Assembly: GCF_001509405.1 (NCBI RefSeq)
Contig: NZ_CP011502.1
Coordinates: 2,852,001-2,916,000 of the forward strand
DNA length: 64,000 nucleotides
Direction: 5' to 3'
Source: Aeromicrobium erythreum
GTDB taxonomy: Bacteria > Actinomycetota > Actinomycetes > Propionibacteriales > Nocardioidaceae
In this document: one piece after another, positions 8,492-18,446 of the stretch
How the letters are laid out: each line of letters begins with the position of its first letter
How positions within the stretch are numbered: position 1 is the first letter of the stretch
The notes under the pieces: generated by a model
Seen by the model: only the letters and a program-made list of their open reading frames with translations
Databases searched by the model: none
What the model was told of the DNA's origin: nothing
Program-made: the position numbers and the translations under genes

Positions 8492-8666
8492 CCTCCTTGA
8501 CGGCCACGAGGTGCGGGATGGTGTTCGCCATGCCGCGGATCTCGGGGCGGTCCTCCTTGACGACGACGTCGCCGATGCGCTTCAGACCCAGCGACCGCAG
8601 CGTGTGGTGCTGGTTCTGCGGGCGACCGATCGCCGAACGAACCTGGGTGATCTCGAGGCGCGCCAT
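8484..8666 (-). CDS. rpmD: 50S ribosomal protein L30
   Basis: 60-residue uL30, starting [19 protein letters not shown], with the [14 protein letters not shown] segment of the family. It overlaps rpsE by one base (TGATG) and rplO by eight, consistent with coupled translation in the spc operon. Confidence 0.98.
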   Translation of the reverse strand: MARLEITQVRSAIGRPQNQHHTLRSLGLKRIGDVVVKEDRPEIRGMANTIPHLVAVKEVD

Positions 8667-9289
8667 CAGACACCGACCTCGGCGGGCGCGTTCTGCGCCT
8701 CCTTGATGCCCTCGGCCTGAGCCTTGAGCAGGGCCGACGGGGCGACGTCCTCGACCGCGAGGCCACGACGCTGCGCGACCGCGTCGGGCGACTCCAGGCC
8801 CTTGAGGGCCTCCACCGTCGCGTGGACGATGTTGATGGAGTTCGACGAGCCGAGCGACTTGCTCAGGACGTCGTGGACACCGGCGGCCTCGAGCACTGCA
8901 CGCACCGGGCCACCGGCGATGACGCCGGTACCGGGCGACGCAGGACGCAGGAAGACGACACCGGCCGCCTTCTCGCCCTGCACCGGGTGCGGGATGGTGC
9001 CCTGGATGCGCGGGACGCGGAAGAAGTTCTTCTTCGCCTCCTCGACACCCTTGGAGATCGCCGTGGGGACCTCCTTGGCCTTGCCGTAGCCGACACCGAC
9101 CTGGCCGTCACCGTCGCCGACGATCACGAGGGCGGTGAAGCTGAAGCGACGACCACCCTTCACGACCTTGGCGACACGGTTGATCGTGACGACCTTCTCG
9201 ATGTAGTTGGACTTGTCGCCGCCGCGGTCGCCTCGACCACCGCGACGGTCTCCGCCTCCGCGGCGGTTACCACTCTGCTGGGCGCTCAT
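8666..9289 (-). CDS. rpsE: 30S ribosomal protein S5
   Basis: 207-residue uS5 with an N-terminal Gly/Arg-rich tail ([14 protein letters not shown]), the S5 double-stranded RNA-binding fold ([21 protein letters not shown]) and the C-terminal S5 domain. The ATG at 9289 starts MSAQQSGN; upstream in-frame sequence is not conserved-looking. There is a 40-bp gap to rplR. Confidence 0.98.
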   Translation of the reverse strand: MSAQQSGNRRGGGDRRGGRGDRGGDKSNYIEKVVTINRVAKVVKGGRRFSFTALVIVGDGDGQVGVGYGKAKEVPTAISKGVEEAKKNFFRVPRIQGTIPHPVQGEKAAGVVFLRPASPGTGVIAGGPVRAVLEAAGVHDVLSKSLGSSNSINIVHATVEALKGLESPDAVAQRRGLAVEDVAPSALLKAQAEGIKEAQNAPAEVGV

Positions 9290-9329
9290 GCGGCACTCCC
9301 CATGTCGTAGTTGTTCGTCTTGGTGGACA

Positions 9330-9713
9330 TCAGAACTCCAGCCCACCCTCGCGCGCGCCGTCGGCCAGGGCGGCCACGCGACCCGCGTAGCGGTTGCCCG
9401 CGCGGTCGAAGACGACGGCCTCGATGCCGGCAGCCTTCGCACGGTCGGCGACGAGCTCGCCGACCTTCTTCGCCTTGGCGGTCTTGTCGCCGTCGAAGGC
9501 GCGCAGGTCGGCCTCGAGGGTCGAGGCCGAGGCCAGCGTGTGTCCCTCGAGGTCGTTGACGACCTGGGCCACGATGTGCTTGCTGGAGCGGGTCACGACG
9601 AGACGAGGACGCTCGGGCGAGCCGTGCAGCTTCTTGCGGCCACGGATCTGGCGACGCGCGCGCGACGTGGCGCGGGCCGAGCGACCCTTGACCTGCTTGA
9701 TGGAGACGGCCAT
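9330..9713 (-). CDS. rplR: 50S ribosomal protein L18
   Basis: 127-residue uL18 that binds 5S rRNA. It begins [31 protein letters not shown] and ends GREGGLEF-like (AREGGLEF). A GTG directly before the ATG is an alternative start. The start overlaps the rplF stop (TGATG). Confidence 0.97.
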   Translation of the reverse strand: MAVSIKQVKGRSARATSRARRQIRGRKKLHGSPERPRLVVTRSSKHIVAQVVNDLEGHTLASASTLEADLRAFDGDKTAKAKKVGELVADRAKAAGIEAVVFDRAGNRYAGRVAALADGAREGGLEF

Positions 9714-10255
9714 CACTTACCAGCCTTTCCAGCCTTGCGCAGCACGCGCTCGCCGGCGTAACGGACACCCTTGCCCTTGTAGGGCTCGGGCTTGCGGATC
9801 TTGCGGATGTTCGCGGCGACCTCGCCGACCGACTGCTTGTCGATGCCGATGACCGAGAACTTGGTGGGGGCCTCCACGTTGAACGTGATGCCCTCGGGGG
9901 CCTTGACGATCACGGGGTGGCTGAAGCCGAGCGCGAACTCGAGCTCCGTCGGGCCCTTGGACAGGACGCGGTAGCCGACGCCCACGATCTCGAGCTTCTT
10001 CTCGTAGCCGTCGGTGACGCCGACGACCATGTTGCTGATGAGCGTGCGGCTCAGGCCGTGCAGGGCCTTGCTGCGACGCTCGTCGTCGGGACGCTGGACC
10101 TCGAGGCTGCCGTCCTCACCACGGTTGACCGTGATGGGCTCGGCGACGCGGTGCGAGAGCTCGCCCTTGGGGCCCTTGACGCGGACGTCCTGACCCTCGA
10201 TGGTGACCTCGACGCCGTTCGGGACGGCGACGGGAAGCTTGCCGATGCGCGACAT
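9713..10255 (-). CDS. rplF: 50S ribosomal protein L6
   Basis: 180-residue uL6 with the start [17 protein letters not shown] and the C-terminal [16 protein letters not shown] signature contacting the sarcin-ricin loop region. It is followed directly by rplR, with a 1-base overlap, and preceded by rpsH. Confidence 0.98.
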   Translation of the reverse strand: MSRIGKLPVAVPNGVEVTIEGQDVRVKGPKGELSHRVAEPITVNRGEDGSLEVQRPDDERRSKALHGLSRTLISNMVVGVTDGYEKKLEIVGVGYRVLSKGPTELEFALGFSHPVIVKAPEGITFNVEAPTKFSVIGIDKQSVGEVAANIRKIRKPEPYKGKGVRYAGERVLRKAGKAGK

Positions 10256-10270
10256 GTGTGTGCTCCTCCC

Positions 10271-10678
10271 TCACCAGACGTAGGCGAGGACTTCTCCGCC
10301 TACACCCTTGGTCGTGGCCTGACGATCGGTCAGCAGGCCCTGGCTGGTCGAGATGATGGCGACGCCCAGTCCACCGAGCACCTTCGGGAGGTTCGTGGAC
10401 TTGGCGTACACCCGCAGGCCCGGCTTGCTGATGCGGCGGATGCCGGCGATCGAGCGCTCGCGCTGGGGGCCGTACTTGAGGGTCACGTGGAGGGACTTGC
10501 CCACCTCGCCCTCGGCGGGCTCGACGACCTTGTAGTCGGTGATGTACCCCTCCTGCTTCAGCAGGGCGAGCACGCCCTCCTTCAGCTTGGAGTAGGGCGC
10601 CGACACGTCGTCGTGGTACGCCTGGTTGCCGTTGCGGATCCGCGTGAGCAGGTCCGCGATCGGGTCGGTCATGGTCAT
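10271..10678 (-). CDS. rpsH: 30S ribosomal protein S8
   Basis: 135-residue uS8, start [18 protein letters not shown], ending [22 protein letters not shown], which contacts the central domain of 16S rRNA. In some bacteria S8 represses the spc operon by binding its mRNA; no such site was recognised here. A 126-bp spacer with a hairpin separates it from rpsN. Confidence 0.98.
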   Translation of the reverse strand: MTMTDPIADLLTRIRNGNQAYHDDVSAPYSKLKEGVLALLKQEGYITDYKVVEPAEGEVGKSLHVTLKYGPQRERSIAGIRRISKPGLRVYAKSTNLPKVLGGLGVAIISTSQGLLTDRQATTKGVGGEVLAYVW

Positions 10679-10710
10679 GTGATGTTTCCGTTCCTGCCGT
10701 GGTTTCGCAT

Positions 10711-10740
10711 CCCGTCCCCGGGCCCGGGTTCCCGGACGGG
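10711..10740 (-). other. stem-loop in the rpsN-rpsH spacer
   Basis: CCCGTCC (10711-10717) pairs with GGACGGG (10734-10740), with a further GC-rich dyad inside. It lies within the unusually long (126 bp) gap between rpsN and rpsH. It may be an mRNA-processing or stability element; no T-tract is present, so termination in the middle of the operon is unlikely. Confidence 0.35.
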
Positions 10741-10804
10741 TGAGGGAGGACCTGCGACGGTCGTGGTGGAAGGGGTGGTGGTCAGCGGCACGAGGCCGAC
10801 GAGT

Positions 10805-10990
10805 TCACCAGGAGGACTTGGTCACTCCGGGCAGCTCGCCGCGGTGGGCCATCTCGCGCAGGCAGATCCGGCACAGGCCGAACTTGCGGTACACGGACTT
10901 CGGACGGCCGCAGCGCTGGCAGCGCGTGTAGCCACGGACCGCGAACTTCGGCTTGCGGGCCGCCTTGATCTTGAGGCCGGTCTTCGCCAT
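10805..10990 (-). CDS. rpsN: 30S ribosomal protein S14 type Z
   Basis: 61-residue zinc-binding uS14. The four ligands Cys24, Cys27, Cys40 and Cys43 are intact. This is the short C+ form; the longer cysteine-free S14 usually lies elsewhere and replaces it under zinc limitation. It lies one base after rplE. Confidence 0.98.
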   Translation of the reverse strand: MAKTGLKIKAARKPKFAVRGYTRCQRCGRPKSVYRKFGLCRICLREMAHRGELPGVTKSSW

Positions 10991-10991
10991 G

Positions 10992-11552
10992 TCAGTTCTC
11001 CTTGAAGGGGAAGCCCAGCTGCTTCAGCAGCGCGCGACCCTCGTCGTCGTTGGTGGCGGTGGTGACGATGGTGATGTCCATGCCCCGCGACCGGTCGATC
11101 TTGTCCTGGTCGATCTCGTGGAACATGACCTGCTCGGTCAGACCGAACGTGTAGTTGCCGCGACCGTCGAACTGCTTGCCGTTGAGGCCGCGAAAGTCGC
11201 GGATACGGGGCAGCGCCAGCGTGAGCAGGCGGTCGAGGAACTCCCACATGCGGTCGCCGCGCAGCGTGACGTGCGCACCGATCGGCATGCCCTCGCGCAG
11301 CTTGAACTGCGCGATGGACTTGCGAGCCTTGGTGACCTGCGGCTTCTGGCCGGTGATCGCCGTGAGGTCGCGGATGGCGCCCTCGATGAGCTTGCCGTCG
11401 CGGGCAGCCTCGCCGACACCCATGTTGACGACGATCTTCGTCAGTCCGGGCACCTGCATGACGTTCGCGTGGTCGAACTCCTCGCGCAGCGCCGGGAGGA
11501 TCTCCTCGCGGTACTTGGCCTTCAGCCGCGGAGCGGTGGTCGTCTCAGCCAT
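10992..11552 (-). CDS. rplE: 50S ribosomal protein L5
   Basis: 186-residue uL5 that anchors 5S rRNA. It has the conserved [17 protein letters not shown] strand and the C-terminal [21 protein letters not shown] motif. It is part of the continuous minus-strand spc operon, two bases after rplX. Confidence 0.98.
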   Translation of the reverse strand: MAETTTAPRLKAKYREEILPALREEFDHANVMQVPGLTKIVVNMGVGEAARDGKLIEGAIRDLTAITGQKPQVTKARKSIAQFKLREGMPIGAHVTLRGDRMWEFLDRLLTLALPRIRDFRGLNGKQFDGRGNYTFGLTEQVMFHEIDQDKIDRSRGMDITIVTTATNDDEGRALLKQLGFPFKEN

Positions 11553-11554
11553 GC

Positions 11555-11926
11555 TCAGATCTCCTTTCCGGTCTTGGAGGACACGCGCACGGAGCGCTGC
11601 GCCTCGTAGCTGGAACCGTCGGGACGGTTCTTGGTGACGTCGTCGCGGCGGTGCGAGACGCGCGTCGTGGTCTTGTCGCCGTCGACGTCGACGACGAGCA
11701 TCACGTTCGAGACGTGGATGGGGGCCTCACGCGTGATGATGCCGCCCTGGGTGCCGTCGGCACCGGCGCGGGTGTGGCGCTTGATGCGGTTCACGCCCTC
11801 GACGATGACGCGCTCGCGCTCGGCGAGCACCTCGATGACCTTGCCCTCGACGCCCTTGTCGGCACCCGCGATGACCTTGACCTGGTCACCCTTGCGGATC
11901 GACAGCGTTCGCTTGTTGCTGGCCAT
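11555..11926 (-). CDS. rplX: 50S ribosomal protein L24
   Basis: 123-residue uL24 with the KOW motif near the N-terminus ([23 protein letters not shown]), an assembly-initiator protein. The length is slightly above the usual 105 residues because of a C-terminal actinobacterial extension. It lies two bases after rplN. Confidence 0.97.
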   Translation of the reverse strand: MASNKRTLSIRKGDQVKVIAGADKGVEGKVIEVLAERERVIVEGVNRIKRHTRAGADGTQGGIITREAPIHVSNVMLVVDVDGDKTTTRVSHRRDDVTKNRPDGSSYEAQRSVRVSSKTGKEI

Positions 11927-11928
11927 GT

Positions 11929-12297
11929 TCAGAGCACCTCCGGGGCGAGCGAGATGATCCGCATGAACTTCTTGTCGCGCAGCTCGCGGCCCACGGGGCC
12001 GAAGATGCGCGTTCCACGCGGGTCGCCGTCGGCCTTGAGGATGACGGCGGCGTTCTCGTCGAACTTGATGTACGAGCCGTCCGGACGGCGGCGCTCCTTG
12101 ACGGTGCGCACGACCACGGCCTTGACGACGTCGCCCTTCTTGACGTTGCCGCCGGGGATGGCGTCCTTGACGGTGGCGACGATGGTGTCGCCGATACCGG
12201 CGTAGCGTCGACCCGAGCCGCCGAGCACGCGGATGCAGAGGATCTCCTTCGCACCGGTGTTGTCGGCGACCTTGAGTCGCGACTCCTGCTGAATCAT
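11929..12297 (-). CDS. rplN: 50S ribosomal protein L14
   Basis: 122-residue uL14 at the subunit interface. The start [18 protein letters not shown] at 12297 is the family start; the longer open frame upstream overlaps rpsQ. It ends IISLAPEVL. It is the first gene of the classical spc operon, here seven bases after rpsQ. Confidence 0.98.
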   Translation of the reverse strand: MIQQESRLKVADNTGAKEILCIRVLGGSGRRYAGIGDTIVATVKDAIPGGNVKKGDVVKAVVVRTVKERRRPDGSYIKFDENAAVILKADGDPRGTRIFGPVGRELRDKKFMRIISLAPEVL

Positions 12298-12304
12298 CTG
12301 TCTC

Positions 12305-12601
12305 TCACTTCGCCTTCTCGAGGATCTCCACGACGCGCCAGCGCTTGGTGGCCGACAGCGGGCGGGTCTCCTGGATGAGCACACGGTCGCCGACGCCGGC
12401 CGCGTTGGCCTCGTCGTGCGCCTTGAGCTTCACGTTGCGTCGCAGCACCTTGCCGTACAGCGGGTGCTTCACGCGGTCCTCGACGATGACGACGACGGTC
12501 TTGTCCATCTTGTCGCTCGTGACGAGGCCCTCGCGCACCTTGCGGTAGTTGCGGGTGGTCTCGGTGTTCGTGGTCACGGTGTCCTTCTCGCTCGTGCTCA
12601 T
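12305..12601 (-). CDS. rpsQ: 30S ribosomal protein S17
   Basis: 98-residue uS17 with the OB-fold core [23 protein letters not shown]. An N-terminal tail of about 20 residues ([15 protein letters not shown]) precedes the core. Its start overlaps the rpmC stop by four bases. Confidence 0.97.
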   Translation of the reverse strand: MSTSEKDTVTTNTETTRNYRKVREGLVTSDKMDKTVVVIVEDRVKHPLYGKVLRRNVKLKAHDEANAAGVGDRVLIQETRPLSATKRWRVVEILEKAK

Positions 12602-12822
12602 GCCTCGACCGCCTCGATGATGCCCAGCTCGCGCTCGGTCAGCACCGTGTAGATGCGGGCGATCTCGCGGCGGACCGTCTTCAGACGAGCCGTGTTGTCG
12701 AGCTGTCCCGTGGCGTTCTGGAAGCGCAGGTTGAACAGCTCTTCCTTGGCCTCGCGCAGCTTGGTCTCCAGAGCCTCGGCATCGAGGCCGCGCAGCTCTG
12801 CGGCAGTGGTCTTCGCAGCCAT
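12598..12822 (-). CDS. rpmC: 50S ribosomal protein L29
   Basis: 74-residue uL29 at the polypeptide exit tunnel. The core [27 protein letters not shown] with [16 protein letters not shown] is diagnostic. The ATG at 12822 starts MAAKTTAAE; the longer frame upstream overlaps rplP. Confidence 0.97.
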   Translation of the reverse strand: MAAKTTAAELRGLDAEALETKLREAKEELFNLRFQNATGQLDNTARLKTVRREIARIYTVLTERELGIIEAVEA

Positions 12823-12824
12823 GC

Positions 12825-13247
12825 TCAGAACCCTCCCTCGGTGTCGCGGGTGATGAAGCGCGCCTTCATGGGCAGCTTGTGGATGGCGCGACGCATCGCC
12901 TCGCGCGCAACGTCCTCGGAGACACCCGAGAGCTCGAACATGACGCGTCCGGGCTTGACGTTCGCGACCCACCACTCGGGCGAGCCCTTGCCGGAGCCCA
13001 TGCGGGTCTCGGCCGGCTTCTTGGTCAGCGGGCGGTCGGGGTAGATGTTGATCCACACCTTGCCGCCACGCTTGATGTGACGCGTCATGGCGATACGAGC
13101 GGACTCGATCTGACGGTTGGTCACGTAGTGACCCTCGACCGCCTGGATGCCGAAGTCGCCGAACGCCAGCTCCGTGCCGCCCTTCGCCATGCCGCGGCGC
13201 TTGGGGTGGTGCTGCTTGCGGTACTTGACCCTACGAGGCATCAACAT
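12825..13247 (-). CDS. rplP: 50S ribosomal protein L16
   Basis: 140-residue uL16, which positions the A-site tRNA. It starts [16 protein letters not shown] and contains [23 protein letters not shown]. The ATG at 13247 overlaps the rpsC stop; a second in-frame ATG lies at 13241. Confidence 0.97.
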   Translation of the reverse strand: MLMPRRVKYRKQHHPKRRGMAKGGTELAFGDFGIQAVEGHYVTNRQIESARIAMTRHIKRGGKVWINIYPDRPLTKKPAETRMGSGKGSPEWWVANVKPGRVMFELSGVSEDVAREAMRRAIHKLPMKARFITRDTEGGF

Positions 13248-14065
13248 CAGGACTGCCCTCCTTCGGTGGCAGCGCCGGCGCCGGCCGTGGCAGGAGCCTC
13301 GGCGGCGGGAGCGGCCTGCTCGGCCTGGGGAGCACCCTGGCCGGCCTGGTCGTCACGAGCGGGACGGCGCCCGCGCTGGGGGCGACGGCTGCCGGGAGCG
13401 GCGGCGCGACGCGCGGCCTCGGCCTCGCGCTCGGCGCGCGTGCCCGCGACCTCACCCTTGTAGATCCACACCTTGACGCCGATGCGACCGAAGGTGGTCT
13501 TGGCCTCGTAGAAGCCGTAGTCGACGTCGGCGCGGAGCGTGTGCAGGGGCACGCGGCCCTCGCGGTAGAACTCCGAGCGGCTCATCTCGGCGCCGCCGAG
13601 ACGGCCCGAGCACTGGATGCGGATGCCCTTGGCGCCGGAGCGCATGGTCGTCTGCATCGCCTTGCGCATCGCACGACGGAACTGCACGCGACCGCTCAAC
13701 TGCTCGGCCACGCCCTGCGCGACGAGCTGGGCGTCGAGCTCGGGCTGCTTGACCTCGAGGATGTTGAGCTGCACCTGCTTGCCGGTGAGCTTCTCCAGCT
13801 CGCCACGGATGCGGTCGGCCTCGGCGCCACGGCGACCGATGACGATGCCCGGACGCGCGGTGTGGATGTCGACGCGGACGCGGTCACGCGTGCGCTCGAT
13901 CTCCACGCGGCTGATGCCGGCGCGGTCCATGCCCTTGGTGAGGAGCTTGCGGATCTTGACGTCCTCGCCGACGTAGCTGCTGTACAGCTTGTCGGCGTAC
14001 CAGCGGCTCTTGTGGTCGGTGGAGATGCCCAGGCGGAAGCCGTGCGGGTTGATCTTCTGGCCCAT
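13247..14065 (-). CDS. rpsC: 30S ribosomal protein S3
   Basis: 272-residue uS3 with a KH domain ([24 protein letters not shown]) and the S3 C-terminal domain. The last 60 residues are a low-complexity Ala/Pro/Gln/Arg tail, as in other actinobacteria. The start [15 protein letters not shown] at 14065 is the family start. Confidence 0.98.
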   Translation of the reverse strand: MGQKINPHGFRLGISTDHKSRWYADKLYSSYVGEDVKIRKLLTKGMDRAGISRVEIERTRDRVRVDIHTARPGIVIGRRGAEADRIRGELEKLTGKQVQLNILEVKQPELDAQLVAQGVAEQLSGRVQFRRAMRKAMQTTMRSGAKGIRIQCSGRLGGAEMSRSEFYREGRVPLHTLRADVDYGFYEAKTTFGRIGVKVWIYKGEVAGTRAEREAEAARRAAAPGSRRPQRGRRPARDDQAGQGAPQAEQAAPAAEAPATAGAGAATEGGQS

Positions 14066-14067
14066 GG

Positions 14068-14505
14068 TCAGCGACCGCCCTTCTTGGTGTTCTTGCGCGA
14101 CTGCGGCACGTCGGCGGACGGCTGCACGACGACGGTGAGGTGGCTGGTGCGCTTGAGGATGCGGCTGGCCGAACCCTTCGCGCGCGGACGCCACCGCTTC
14201 ATCGTCGGGCCCTCCTCGACCAGGAGCGTGGAGATCACGAGGTCGGACGCGTCCAGGCCCTCGGTGGTCACCGCGTTCGCGACGGCGGACTCGACCAGCT
14301 TGTAGAAGTTGGAGGCGACGGCCTGCGGGGCGAACTGCAGGATGGCGAGCGCCTCCTGCGTGTCCATGCCGCGGACCAGGTCGCCGACACGGCGAGCCTT
14401 CTGCGGGGTGACCCGCACGAAGCGGGCCACGGCGAACGCGCCCGCGGCGTCGCCCAGCAGGCGCGCACGACGCTCGCTCACGTTCTCTCGGGTAGCTGCA
14501 CTCAT
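14068..14505 (-). CDS. rplV: 50S ribosomal protein L22
   Basis: 145-residue uL22 whose beta-hairpin ([29 protein letters not shown]) lines the exit tunnel. There is an N-terminal extension of about 20 residues before [16 protein letters not shown]. Its start overlaps rpsS by four bases. Confidence 0.98.
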   Translation of the reverse strand: MSAATRENVSERRARLLGDAAGAFAVARFVRVTPQKARRVGDLVRGMDTQEALAILQFAPQAVASNFYKLVESAVANAVTTEGLDASDLVISTLLVEEGPTMKRWRPRAKGSASRILKRTSHLTVVVQPSADVPQSRKNTKKGGR

Positions 14506-14783
14506 CGCCTCTTGGCCTTTCGGTCGTCCTTCTCGTGACCGCGGAAGGTGCGGGTGGGGGCGAACTCGCCCAGCTTGTGCCCGACCATCGCGTCGGTGAT
14601 GAACACGGGGACGTGCTTGCGGCCGTCGTGCACGGCGATCGTGTGTCCGATGAAGGACGGCAGGATCATCGAGCGACGCGACCAGGTCTTGATCACGGTG
14701 TGGGTTCCGGCATCGTTCTGAGCGTCCACCTTCTTCTCGAGGTGGCCGTCGACGAAGGGACCCTTCTTCAAACTACGGGGCAT
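14502..14783 (-). CDS. rpsS: 30S ribosomal protein S19
   Basis: 93-residue uS19 in the 30S head, starting [19 protein letters not shown] and carrying [26 protein letters not shown]. It lies 33 bp after rplB. Confidence 0.98.
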   Translation of the reverse strand: MPRSLKKGPFVDGHLEKKVDAQNDAGTHTVIKTWSRRSMILPSFIGHTIAVHDGRKHVPVFITDAMVGHKLGEFAPTRTFRGHEKDDRKAKRR

Positions 14784-14816
14784 TCTCTACTCCTGGATTC
14801 CTGAGCTCGTCGAGGC

Positions 14817-15644
14817 TCAGCGGCCGGACTTGCGGCGGCGGACGATCATCTGGTCACTGGCCTTGCGCTTGCGCGTACGGCCCTCGGGCTTGCCCCAGGG
14901 CGAGACCGGGTGGCGACCACCCGAGGTCTTGCCCTCACCGCCACCGTGCGGGTGGTCGATCGGGTTCATGGCCACACCACGGACGGTCGGGCGCTTGCCC
15001 TTCCAGCGGTTGCGGCCGGCCTTGCCCCAGTTGATGTTGGACTGCTCGGCGTTGCCGACCTCGCCGATGGTGGCGCGGCAGCGGACGTCGACGTAGCGCA
15101 TCTCGCCGGAGGGCAGACGCAGCTGGGCGCGCGAACCCTCCTTGGCGACGAGCTGCACGCGCACACCGGCGGAGCGGCCCATCTTGGCGCCACCACCCGG
15201 ACGCAGCTCCACGGCGTGGATCTGCGTGCCGACGGGGATGTTGCGCAGCGGCAGGTTGTTGCCGACCTTGATGTCCGCGGTCGGGCCGGCCTCGATGGCC
15301 TGGCCCTGGCGGATGCCGTCGGGCGCGATGATGTAGCGCTTCTCGCCGTCGGCGTAGTGCAGGAGCGCGATGCGCGCGGTGCGGTTGGGGTCGTACTCGA
15401 TGTGAGCGACCTTGGCCGGCACGCCGTCCTTGTCGTAGCGCTTGAAGTCGATCACGCGGTAGGCGCGCTTGTGACCGCCACCCTGGTGACGCGTGGTGAT
15501 GCGACCCTGGTTGTTGCGGCCACCCTTCTTGGGCAGCGGCTCGACGAGGGACTTCTCCGGCGTGGTCCGGGTGATCTCGGCGAAGTCGGCGACGCTGGAG
15601 CCCCGACGGCCCGGCGTGGTCGGCTTGTACTTACGGATAGCCAT
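14817..15644 (-). CDS. rplB: 50S ribosomal protein L2
   Basis: 275-residue uL2 near the peptidyl-transferase centre. It contains the invariant C-terminal [14 protein letters not shown] region ([26 protein letters not shown]). It starts [15 protein letters not shown] and lies 13 bp downstream of rplW. Confidence 0.98.
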   Translation of the reverse strand: MAIRKYKPTTPGRRGSSVADFAEITRTTPEKSLVEPLPKKGGRNNQGRITTRHQGGGHKRAYRVIDFKRYDKDGVPAKVAHIEYDPNRTARIALLHYADGEKRYIIAPDGIRQGQAIEAGPTADIKVGNNLPLRNIPVGTQIHAVELRPGGGAKMGRSAGVRVQLVAKEGSRAQLRLPSGEMRYVDVRCRATIGEVGNAEQSNINWGKAGRNRWKGKRPTVRGVAMNPIDHPHGGGEGKTSGGRHPVSPWGKPEGRTRKRKASDQMIVRRRKSGR

Positions 15645-15657
15645 GTCTGATCAGTCC

Positions 15658-15960
15658 TCAGCTCGGGCTCGAGAAGATGTCGATGCTCTGGCCAGCGGCG
15701 ACGCTCACGATGGCCCGCTTGGTGTCCTTGCGCTTGCCGAGCCCGTTGCGGGTGCGGCGCGTCTTGCCCTTGCGGTTCAGCGTGTTCACGGCCGTCACCT
15801 TGACGCCGAACACGTTCTCGACGGCGATCTTGATCTCCGTCTTGTTCGCGTCCGGGTGAACCAGGAACGTGTACTTGTTGTCGTCGATGAGCGCGTACGT
15901 CTTCTCGGAGACGACGGGCGCGATCAGGACGTCGCGGTGGTCCTTGTGCAGGGTGCTCAT
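15658..15960 (-). CDS. rplW: 50S ribosomal protein L23
   Basis: 100-residue uL23, docking site for trigger factor and SRP at the tunnel exit. It contains [28 protein letters not shown]. The ATG at 15960 ([10 protein letters not shown]) is preferred by family comparison; a GTG at 15972 would add four residues and overlap the rplD stop. Confidence 0.96.
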   Translation of the reverse strand: MSTLHKDHRDVLIAPVVSEKTYALIDDNKYTFLVHPDANKTEIKIAVENVFGVKVTAVNTLNRKGKTRRTRNGLGKRKDTKRAIVSVAAGQSIDIFSSPS

Positions 15961-15964
15961 GCGG

Positions 15965-16936
15965 TCACTCACCAGCCTTCTCGAAACCGGCGGCCTGCGC
16001 GGTCTCCTCGGTGTCGAACCAGACCTCGGCGACCGTCTGGTCGTACCAGGGGCTGTCCGGCGTGTGGAACTTCATCGAGTCGACGTTGCCCTTGATCTCG
16101 TGACCCTTGGGCGCGTTGCCGCTCTTGAGCGGGGCCTTGGAGCCGGGGCCGTAGGGCTGCGTCTTGGTCGCGCCCTCCGCGCCGGACTCCTCGGTCGCCG
16201 GGGCGGCCTCGGCCTGCGCCGGAGCCTCCTGGGCGGCCGGAGCCTTCTTCGCGGACGCCTTCTTCGCCGGCTTCGCGGCGGGCTTGGCGTCGGCCTCGAC
16301 GACGGCCGCGCTGAGCGCGATCGTCTCGGCGCCCTCGGTGGAGCGCGCCGCGACGAACGCCTCGAAGGCGTCCTGCGTGAAGATCACGTCGTCGCTGAGC
16401 ACGACGTCGTAGGTGTTCAGCTGGTCGAAGGTCAGCACGACGAGGTCGGTGACGTTGCGCAGGCTGAGGGCCGTGAGGGCGTCCTCACGGCGCACGACGA
16501 CGAGCACCCGGCGACGCGTGGTCAGCTCGGCGATCGCGGCGACGGCGGCCTTGGTGGAGGGCGCCTCGCCCGTGACCAGCGACTCGACGACGTGCAGGCG
16601 ACCCGAGCGGGCCCGGTCGGAGAGGGCGCCGCGCAGGGCGGCGGCCTTCATCTTCTTGGGCGTGCGCTGGTCGTAGCTGCGCGGCGTGGGCCCGTGCACG
16701 ATGCCACCGCCGGTGAAGTGCGGCGCGCGGATCGAGCCGGCGCGGGCGCGACCCGTGCCCTTCTGGCGCCACGGCTTCTTGCCACCGCCGGACACCTCAC
16801 CGCGCGACTTGACGTCGTGCGTGCCCTGACGGGCGGCGGCGAGCTGCGCGGTGACGACCTGGTGGATCAGGGGGATGTTCGTCTGCACGCCGAAGATGTC
16901 GACGGGCAGCGCGGCATCGATGGTCTTGACAGCCAT
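15965..16936 (-). CDS. rplD: 50S ribosomal protein L4 with a C-terminal extra domain
   Basis: 323 residues instead of the usual 205-220. Residues about 1-215 are normal uL4, including the tunnel loop [23 protein letters not shown]. Then comes an Ala/Lys/Glu/Pro linker of about 50 residues ([16 protein letters not shown]). The last 60 residues form a compact, non-ribosomal module ([20 protein letters not shown] followed by [22 protein letters not shown]). The module resembles small G-N-x-S-x-x-x-H-x-P...Y...F-x-x-E-x-x-A-x-x-AGF domains often fused to bacterial proteins, here without the cysteines of zinc-binding relatives. It probably sits on the ribosome surface; function unknown. The gene is in frame throughout, and rplW follows normally. 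Confidence 0.95.
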   Translation of the reverse strand: MAVKTIDAALPVDIFGVQTNIPLIHQVVTAQLAAARQGTHDVKSRGEVSGGGKKPWRQKGTGRARAGSIRAPHFTGGGIVHGPTPRSYDQRTPKKMKAAALRGALSDRARSGRLHVVESLVTGEAPSTKAAVAAIAELTTRRRVLVVVRREDALTALSLRNVTDLVVLTFDQLNTYDVVLSDDVIFTQDAFEAFVAARSTEGAETIALSAAVVEADAKPAAKPAKKASAKKAPAAQEAPAQAEAAPATEESGAEGATKTQPYGPGSKAPLKSGNAPKGHEIKGNVDSMKFHTPDSPWYDQTVAEVWFDTEETAQAAGFEKAGE

Positions 16937-16939
16937 GGA

Positions 16940-17620
16940 TCAGGCTCCCTTCACGCCGGTGCTGGAGGCGGACTTGACCGCGGAGCGGACCACGACGAGT
17001 CCACCCTTCGGGCCGGGGACCGCACCCTTGACGAGGATGACGCCCTTGGCGACATCCACGGCGTGGACGGTCAGGTTCTGGGTGGTGACGGTCTCGGCGC
17101 CCATGTGGCCGGCCATGCGCAGACCCTTGAAGACGCGCCCGGGCGTGGCGCACGCACCGATCGAGCCGGGCTTGCGGTGGTTGCGGTGCGCGCCGTGCGA
17201 GGCGGACACACCGGCGAACCCGTGACGCTTCATGACGCCGGCGAAGCCCTTGCCCTTGCTGGTGGCGGTCACGTCGACCTCGTCGCCGGCGGCGAAGATC
17301 TCCGGGGAGATCTCCTGGCCGAGCGTGTAGTCACCGATCGCCTCGGTGCGGATCTCGACGACGTGACGGCGCGGCGTGACGCCGGCCTTCGCGAAGTGGC
17401 CGGCCTGCGGCTTGGTGATCTTGCGGCCGTCGATCTCGCCGAAGCCGATCTGGACGGCGGTGTAGCCGTCGGTCTCGGCGGTGCGGATCTGCGTGACCAC
17501 GTTCGTCTCGGCGGCGAGGACGGTGACGGGGACGATCTTGCCCTCGTCGTCCCAGACCTGCGTCATGCCGAGCTTGCGGCCGAGGAGGCCGCGCGCGTTG
17601 ACGGTGGAGGAGGTGCTCAT
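16940..17620 (-). CDS. rplC: 50S ribosomal protein L3
   Basis: 226-residue uL3 starting assembly of the 50S subunit. It contains [12 protein letters not shown] and the loop [34 protein letters not shown] reaching the peptidyl-transferase centre. It lies 17 bp downstream of rpsJ. Confidence 0.98.
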   Translation of the reverse strand: MSTSSTVNARGLLGRKLGMTQVWDDEGKIVPVTVLAAETNVVTQIRTAETDGYTAVQIGFGEIDGRKITKPQAGHFAKAGVTPRRHVVEIRTEAIGDYTLGQEISPEIFAAGDEVDVTATSKGKGFAGVMKRHGFAGVSASHGAHRNHRKPGSIGACATPGRVFKGLRMAGHMGAETVTTQNLTVHAVDVAKGVILVKGAVPGPKGGLVVVRSAVKSASSTGVKGA

Positions 17621-17637
17621 GGTGTTCTCGTCCTCCC

Positions 17638-17946
17638 TCAGAGCTTGATCTCGATGTCGACACCGGCCGGCAGGTCGAGACGCATGAGCGAGTCGACGGT
17701 CTTCGGCGTCGGGTCGATGATGTCGATGAGCCGCTTGTGCGTACGCATCTCGAAGTGCTCGCGGCTGTCCTTGTACTTGTGCGGCGACCGGATCACGCAG
17801 AACACGTTCTTCTCGGTCGGCAGGGGCACGGGGCCGGCCACGGAGGCTCCGGTGCGCGTGACCGTGTCGACGATCTTGCGCGCCGAGGTGTCGATCACCT
17901 CGTGGTCATAGGCCTTGAGCCGGATACGGATCTTCTGTCCCGCCAT
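17638..17946 (-). CDS. rpsJ: 30S ribosomal protein S10 (NusE)
   Basis: 102-residue uS10, starting [19 protein letters not shown]. It is a 30S head protein that also partners NusB/NusG in antitermination. It is the first gene of the S10 operon, preceded by a 500-bp gene-free region with a predicted promoter at 18240-18269. Confidence 0.98.
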   Translation of the reverse strand: MAGQKIRIRLKAYDHEVIDTSARKIVDTVTRTGASVAGPVPLPTEKNVFCVIRSPHKYKDSREHFEMRTHKRLIDIIDPTPKTVDSLMRLDLPAGVDIEIKL

Positions 17947-18003
17947 GCTCTGGTCGTCCTTACTCTTCGTCAGCTTGGTGTGCCCCTGGGGCTTGTTCTC
18001 CCT

Positions 18004-18023
18004 GGAGGGGATCGCTCCCCTCC
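18004..18023 (-). promoter_or_regulatory. GNRA-tetraloop hairpin in the rpsJ leader
   Basis: In the minus-strand RNA, GGAGGGGA and UCCCCUCC pair over eight bases around a GCGA loop, a stable GNRA tetraloop. It lies 58 bases before the rpsJ start. It could be a ribosomal-protein autoregulatory site or an mRNA-stability element. Confidence 0.5.
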
Positions 18024-18239
18024 GCCCCCCGAGGTCGGGCGTGTCGCGGTGGTGGCCACGAGCGTGCGCGAACCTTCTGGAGTTGGGTGGTTGGACTTCC
18101 GGTCGCGGGCCGCGGCCTCCAGGGAGTCCGCGTCACGTCGCTTCCAGCAGTCAGGCCGGACACCGTGCGGCGCGCTCGTCGATCCCGGCGTGAGTTCCGG
18201 GCGGGCGCGCCCCAGCGATCCGGCCGGAGCAACCGCACT

Positions 18240-18269
18240 AGTCTGACAGACTCCCCCGCCCCAGCACAA
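18240..18269 (-). promoter_or_regulatory. predicted promoter of the S10 operon
   Basis: Minus-strand -35 TTGTGC (18264-18269) and -10 CAGACT (18240-18245) with an 18-bp spacer. The -10 lies inside the dyad AGTCTG-T-CAGACT. Transcription would start near 18233. Confidence 0.45.
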
Positions 18270-18446
18270 ATCGCCCTCCCACAGTCGTCCGCGTCGCCCC
18301 GGTGCGGCGCCGCTCGCCGTCGCGGACCTGCCCGGGGAAGCGCGACCAGGCGGCTCGCCTCAGCCGTGTCCAGCGCGTGCACGTCCGGGCACCCGCTCAC
18401 ACACGAGATCGCGCGCCGGTCCGGTCGCCGTCGTCGCCCGCCGACG

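Larger units (their letters stand above)
17947..18446 (-). other. S10-operon leader and intergenic region
   Basis: Five hundred bases without a convincing gene, between the peptide synthetase stop and rpsJ. It holds a predicted promoter (18240-18269), a leader of roughly 290 nt, an 8-bp GNRA-capped stem-loop (18004-18023) and a short GCCCC/GGGGC dyad at 17982-17992 close to the rpsJ start. No recognisable terminator was seen for the synthetase gene ending at 18447. Confidence 0.6.

Noticed and set aside
18024..18446. Small ORFs in the rpsJ upstream region as candidate genes
   Set aside because: They show no conserved motif or ribosome-binding site, and several frames are open at once, which is expected from GC content. 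A promoter and leader explain the region better.
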